Assembly: GCA_018389105.1 (NCBI GenBank)
Contig: JACATO010001463.1
Location: forward strand, 38,501 to 102,500
Direction: 5' to 3'
Source of the DNA: Nautilus pompilius
Lineage: Eukaryota; Mollusca; Cephalopoda; Nautilida; Nautilidae
Length of the DNA stretch: 64,000 bases
Below are positions 59,463 to 64,000 of this stretch, one piece after another. The notes beneath the pieces were generated by a model, which was not told where the DNA came from, searched no databases, and worked only from the letters and a program-made list of their open reading frames with translations. Both the position numbers and the translations under genes were made by a program. Each line of letters starts with the position of its first letter. The stretch's first letter is position 1.

Positions 59463-59714
59463 ACACGAAGGTCAGAACCAGGCTCCAGCAAAAATTAGGT
59501 ACAGATTCCTGTCCAAATACCCGCCTATGTCAGCGTCCTGCAGCCAATCACGGTACCGCCTAGGTGGCGCAGTATGCGCTGGCGTCAGTTCCCGTGCAAC
59601 GTATCGGTTAAAGACGGGCTGCCACCTTATTCAGTACAGGACCCGTTCCCCCCCCCCCAACCACCACCACTTCGTCACCATTTCCCGTATGTTCCTCTTA
59701 CAAGTCGCCCCAAC

Positions 59715-59967
59715 TCCCACTTCTCTGATGAAAGTCCCCACTTCTCTGATGAACGTCCCCACTTCTCTGATGAACGTCCCCACTTCTCTGAAGAACGTCC
59801 CCACTTCTCTGATGAACGTCCCCACTTCTCTGAAGAATGTCCCCACTTCTCTGATGAACGTCCCCACTTCTCTGAAGAACGTCCCCACTTCTCTGACGAA
59901 CGTCCCCATTTCTCTGACGAACGTCCCCACTTCTCTGACGAACGTCCCCACTTCTCTGATGAACGTC
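59715..59967. repeat. 21-bp minisatellite, about 12 copies
   Basis: Consensus CCCACTTCTCTGATGAACGT plus one C. Copies differ mainly at the GAT/GAA/GAC triplet; GAT and GAA alternate in the middle, giving a 42-bp higher-order unit, while GAC copies are adjacent near the end. The period is a multiple of three, which explains the overlapping open frames in this stretch; none is a gene. Confidence 0.95.
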
Positions 59968-60439
59968 AATTACAGAAACCGTCATGGATCGCCCTGCCCT
60001 GGCCTTTCTCTCTACTATGACCAACGTCACGATGTAGCCAATCTTTAGCACGCCATCTTGCACAACTGTGACGCGCAACGTAATGCTGCACACGGCTCTA
60101 TTCGCAAACACCGCGCATGCCCGGTGTGTTTCTCCGGGCAGGGGAAAAGTAATTATTCAAGAATAATGTCAAAACTTCGCGGGTCGCTGCTTATTTACGG
60201 AAGAGACGGAATATAAGTAAAGCTGTTTAAAGTTCTTATATTATTTGGTTTTGTTTTGTTTTTGTTTTTTTATTATCTCCGATGACGAGTAAAACGAAAC
60301 GAGATACACTGCTTAAAAAGGGGCCAAAATTCCATTAGCGGGATCCACCCGTTCGTTGGAATTCTTCCTCGGCTTCTTCATTCTAAGATAATGGACAACT
60401 TTTCCGCCTCCCGCCAAAATTACAAAATGGCGGACTCCT

Positions 60440-60479
60440 CTCTCACCATCTCTCTCTCTCTCTCTCTCTCTCCTCTCTC

Positions 60480-60517
<38 letters not shown>

Positions 60518-60862
60518 GTATTGACTTCATCTCTCTCTTCTGTATTGACTTCATCTCTCTCTCGCTCTCTCTCTCTATCTCTCTCTCTCTCTCTCTCTTC
60601 TGTATTGACTTCATCTCTCTCTCTCTTCATATCTCTCTCTCTCTCTCTCTCTTCTGTATTGACTTCATATCTCTCTCTCTCTCTCATCTCTTCCCTCTCC
60701 CTCTCTCTCCATCTTCTCTCTCTCCAACCATCACTCTCCATTTCTCTCTCTCTCTCTCCCTCTCCCTCTCTCTCTCTCCTCCTCCTCCTCCTCCTCCTCC
60801 TCCTCCTCCTCCTCCTCCTCCTCCTCCTCCTCCTCCTCCTCCTCCTCCTCCTCCTCCTCTTC
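60440..60862. repeat. (CT)n / (CTC)n microsatellite with an embedded 17-mer
   Basis: CT dinucleotide tracts surround four exact copies of TTCTGTATTGACTTCAT (60514-60530, 60538-60554, 60598-60614, 60652-60668). These are followed by an uninterrupted (CTC)n of about 27 units at 60778-60860. Low-complexity open frames here are artefacts. Confidence 0.95.
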
Positions 60863-60869
60863 TTTCTTT

Positions 60870-63510
60870 TTTAATAAAAACTTCAATCTGGATTAGGTTT
60901 GTTGATTGTTTCCTATAGAAATGTATCCAATCTGTCGGCGTCTTCGTTGTCTTCTAATAAAAGCGCAATGGGCGCCCGTGGAACAATCGTCTCTCCGCGG
61001 TTCTTCCCTCTGCAGCCGGCCGGACCCACCTCCGTCAGCATCCTGAACCGTCGGTGCTGGCCCCTATTTCAAAGGTTTTCTCCTCCTCTTCTTTCAAACC
61101 CGTTCACGCTCTCATCGCTGCTGCAGCGATAACCTTCACATGTTTTGTGTGTTGTGTGTGGCTGGGGAGAGAGAGAGAAGATGGGGCAGTAAATTAAAAA
61201 TTTTCCCAATAAATCCTTAATTGCATCCGTCGGTCTCCTCTTCAAAAACTCCCAATTAGATTAGATCGTTTCATGTTTTCTGTCTCGGTGATTCATCCGT
61301 GCGTTTGTCGAGCGAATCGGCCTCCCGACTCAAAACGGAGGCTCAGATATCCCCTTCCCTTCCCCGAGTATTTCGCGCGACCACCCACGGCCACGGGGGC
61401 CGCCCCCACCCCAAAAAAAACAACAAAAAGGTTTCGCATCTCCCTAGATTTTCCTGGTTTCTCTCCGGTCGAAGTCGGATAAGAGTCTTCCTCCTCCCAC
61501 ACCAACAACGGTCGCCCGAGTTATAGGAGCCGGTCGGGGTAGATGGGCGGCGCCACCGACGGTCCGGGGTGGAAATCACGCTAAGGTCACGCGTCCGTTC
61601 TCACCGCCGTCGGTGGAGGGTAGAGGAATAAACGAGGCAGGCGGGAATGACGGGACGGTTAGGCGCAGTCGGGACAAACCGCAGCAGCAGCAGCCACCCG
61701 CGGACAGACCGACCGCCGGCCAGGGATTTCCAGCTGAAACGTCCGCGTCGAGAGTCTGGTTTGTCGTCCCAGACAGCATCCGAGTCCGCCATCAGCCATC
61801 TCTCCGCTGCTTCCTCGGCGCTCTCGTCGAATTTACGACCCCTCCGCGGGGCCTGCGGGAAGCCATTACCACTCGATTCTGCTCCGGTGGAGAAGAGATT
61901 GGCTAATAAATCATCTAGTTTCCTTGTTGTTGTTGTTGTTTTCGCTAGGGGGCGCTCTAGGCAAACTGTTTTAGTGCATTAGCTGGGAATAAACAAGGAA
62001 TTTGTCGCACTGCAATAAAAAAAGTAGTGTGATCAGCCTTAATGAAGTCTCAAAAACTTAAAGGACCCCAAAAAGATGCTTTAAAGGGCAAGTGTCCTTC
62101 AGATTTCTTTTTCACAACTCTTTAAATTCACCCCCACCCTCTCCCAGAAGTTATTCATTCTATCCTGAAAGATATACGACCAGAAGTAAACGAAAGGGGA
62201 TCTTTGGGACGGCTGCTTCAGCATCTCGTTGAGTCTCGTGATGTGACGTCAAGGACGAAGCTGTTCAGCGATTCGCTCGCCCACGAACTGCGTTCTGAGC
62301 CGGGAATCATGGGAAAAAAATAGGAGAAGCTCCCAATATCGCGGGAAAATGGCGTCGGTTCCGTCCGTGGCACCAATGACGTCATAAGACTATTCGCTCT
62401 CGAAGATACAACTAAATGGTTAAATTTCCTCGCGGGTTCTGATTGGTGTTCGCAGCTTTCTGACAATACAATTAAACAAAAACAAAGCAAGAGCGACTGT
62501 TGTTGGGGGGCATCTGTTTAATCGTGTGCGTTAGAAGGGAAGAGATAAGGCAGGGGTCACATCCTGTGGTGGGGGGAGGAGGGGGTATCGTAAAACGGTC
62601 TGAGTAGTCGTACATTTTCCAGCTAATTACGTTAACCGCCAAACGTCAGGCCCCATGACGAGGACTGTCAAATCTCTTTCGATCACGCACTTCCCGTATT
62701 TACGGGACCCTCGAGCGCTCCCTCGTTCCCGTCTTGCGCACAAGTGGCTCGTCCTTTCCAGTCGGGCGCTGATTTCCCCCGGCCCCTGTGATCAGCGAAC
62801 CCTGAACAGCGCGTCGACATCCCTGACCACCTGTAATCCCATTAATCAAACCTATCTCCGGTGCTATTCACCTCCCCCCACCCCCCACCCCAGGCCCCTT
62901 CCCGGCCTAATATCGCGGCTACCCTGATGATGCGTGTAAATCGCTTTTCGTATTCTTGTTTCCAGCAGTTTCCTCGCGATATTGTTCCACGCCAGCGGGC
63001 GCGAAGCAAAACCTCGCCGCTTCTCGGTAGCAATAATTAAATAAAACGGTAATATGAATCTCCGCCATTTTCTTTGTCGCTAAGAACGGGGACGACGGCT
63101 TCTTCTTCTTTTTTCTTTTTTTTTCCTGATCTAATTTTGATAAGTTGTCTCCCTTTCCTTGCCTTGATGGCGGCGAGATGCGGGAAGGAATAAAACCGTC
63201 TCCCTGCCCGAGTGATACGGCCAACTGGGAACCCCACAGACGTCCGTTTTGTCGCTCAATACACGTGCTTGTAGAAACCGCTTCCCGTTAGCCTCGGTTC
63301 CATTCTATCCGCGGGGTGGCGAACGGGATCGTTGTGGTTCTCGTCAGCGCGTGTGACAAGTCTACGGGCTCGCGCGCCCGACATCTCTGACCAATAAAAC
63401 CCGCATCTGACAATCGGCCGTTAATTGACCTGGAACACAGCCCTCCATGTCTATCCGTACGGTCGGTCGGTCGGTCGGTCGCCAACAAAGGCCGAGTTGC
63501 TTTCAAGGTG
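60870..63510. promoter_or_regulatory. CpG-island-like region with CRE, YY1-like and CCAAT motifs
   Basis: Perfect CREs TGACGTCA at 62244-62251 and 62377-62384 (the latter overlapping CCAAT), an inverted CCAAT (ATTGG) near 62441, and YY1-like AAAATGGCGTC (62346) and CCGCCATTTT (63062). Further YY1-like sites lie just left at 60049 and 60422. At 61.6-61.95 kb both strands carry open frames in CpG-rich DNA (for example MADSDAVWDDKPDS on the minus strand from 61792), possible first exons, but no splice partner can be shown. Confidence 0.4.
63461..63481. repeat. (CGGT)n microsatellite
   Basis: Five CGGT units in a row. Confidence 0.85.
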
Positions 63511-63850
63511 AATAACTTTTATTTTTTTTTTGAAATAAGATATCGCTGAATAACGACCAACAATGACAACAAAATATTACCAAATATTTATATTCCGTTT
63601 TCAGTTTTCTCACAGTCTGACTACATTCCTGTTATTTTGTATTAAGCCGTTATTCGGTTATGTCTTTCCTACATAAATGTTCTCTTCCAAATTTTGATGT
63701 TTTATTATCACACAATTTTCTTTAAATGCAGATTTTGTTTCGTTTCCTTCTAATTTTCAATTTTTTAAAAAACATAATGAAATTTCAAACAAATCTGAGT
63801 ATTTAAATTATTTTAAAATCGGAATTTGGTCGTAATAACACTTTGTAACA
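63510..63850. other. AT-rich flank before satellite
   Basis: Composition changes sharply from CpG-rich to AT-rich at about 63.5 kb. No gene or element recognised. Confidence 0.6.
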
Positions 63851-64000
63851 ATTACACCGTCTTTAAATCAACTTTAGGCTCTTTACTCCATATCTAAATC
63901 GCCAATCGGTCTTTACACCGTGTTTAAATCGCCAATCGGTCTTTACTCCATATCTAAATCGCCAATCGGTCTTTACACCGCGTTTGAATCGACAATCGGT
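63851..64000. repeat. 30-bp satellite, alternating two variants, running off the window
   Basis: One degenerate unit (63851-63880) and four clear units (63881, 63911, 63941, 63971). Two types alternate: CTTTACTCCATATCTAAATC and CTTTACACCGTGTTTAAATC, each followed by GCCAATCGGT. This gives a 60-bp higher-order period that continues beyond the right edge. Confidence 0.93.

Larger units (their letters stand above)
54586..63006 (+). promoter_or_regulatory. Seven CTCF-core-like motifs, all in + orientation
   Basis: CCGCCAGAGGGCGCTGCC (54586-54603), ACCGCCAGAGGGCGCGCG (55988-56005), ATCCGCCAGAGAGCGCCA (57418-57435), TACCACCAGGTGGCGATAAA (58011-58030), ACCGCCTAGGTGGCGCAGTA (59556-59575), TTCGCTAGGGGGCGCTCTAG (61941-61960) and CCACGCCAGCGGGCGCGAAG (62987-63006). 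They fit the bilaterian CTCF core (CCASYAGRKGGCR) exactly or with one or two changes. The flanks are unrelated, so they are not copies of one repeat. Binding is inferred, not shown. Confidence 0.45.

Noticed and set aside
59416..60111. Open frames of 110-210 codons with 7-residue repeats on both strands
   Set aside because: Produced by the 21-bp minisatellite, which keeps frames open. No start context or splice support.
60313..60918. Ser/Leu- or Glu/Arg-rich frames on both strands
   Set aside because: Translations of CT/CTC microsatellite DNA.
1..64000. Search for CRISPR arrays, operons or other prokaryotic features
   Set aside because: Introns, animal gene families and animal transposons show this is eukaryotic nuclear DNA. 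The tandem repeats lack the spacer structure of CRISPR.

Overview
This is AT-rich animal (metazoan) nuclear DNA. It has multi-exon genes with GT-AG introns of 0.5-4.7 kb, decayed DNA transposons in introns and between genes, many microsatellites, and CpG-rich islands. The A20-type OTU/zinc-finger gene and the large DNA-transposon load would fit a lophotrochozoan such as a mollusc. That placement is inference; nothing here fixes the species.

Two protein-coding genes could be assembled exon by exon, and they point towards each other. Gene 1 (+ strand, coding 8708-29345, 8 coding exons, 1421 codons) encodes a CCR4/Angel/nocturnin-type endonuclease-exonuclease-phosphatase (EEP) enzyme. Its catalytic domain is at the C terminus, behind an exceptionally long N-terminal part made of a basic Ser/Arg-rich start, nuclear-type basic clusters and about 330 residues of repeated Glu/Lys/Ala-rich helix. 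Gene 2 (- strand, coding 43102-38164, 5 coding exons, 870 codons) is an A20/TNFAIP3-like ubiquitin editor. Its OTU triad D57-C90-H243 has exactly the spacing of vertebrate A20, and it carries ten A20-type zinc-finger-like units where vertebrate A20 has seven. A CpG-rich block upstream holds three full kappa-B consensus sites and one near-match within about 125 bp, which recalls the known NF-kappaB feedback control of A20.

Between the genes (29.35-38.16 kb) there is a 3' UTR, AT-rich DNA, a CpG-rich dispersed repeat (35.65-36.0 kb) and a minisatellite (37.57-37.86 kb). The introns of gene 1 hold a decayed transposase-like gene of an unnamed family (intron 1), a decayed hAT transposase (intron 2), a miR-2-like hairpin (intron 3), an internally deleted Tigger/pogo element (intron 5) and a hAT-type MITE (intron 6).

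Right of gene 2 (44.4-64 kb) I find no complete gene. There is a nearly whole Tc1 element (45130-46833) whose transposase has a one-base deletion and an in-frame 75-bp triplication over the catalytic Glu motif. There are also Tc1 relics (about 47.3, 51.8 and 56.6 kb), a Tigger/pogo relic (52.5-53.6 kb), a 21-bp minisatellite, long CT/CTC microsatellites and an alternating 30-bp satellite running off the right edge. From about 54 to 63.5 kb the DNA is CpG-rich and carries seven CTCF-core-like motifs, all on the + strand, plus YY1-like, CRE and CCAAT motifs. This looks like a regulatory or boundary region, possibly with first exons that cannot be resolved from sequence alone.
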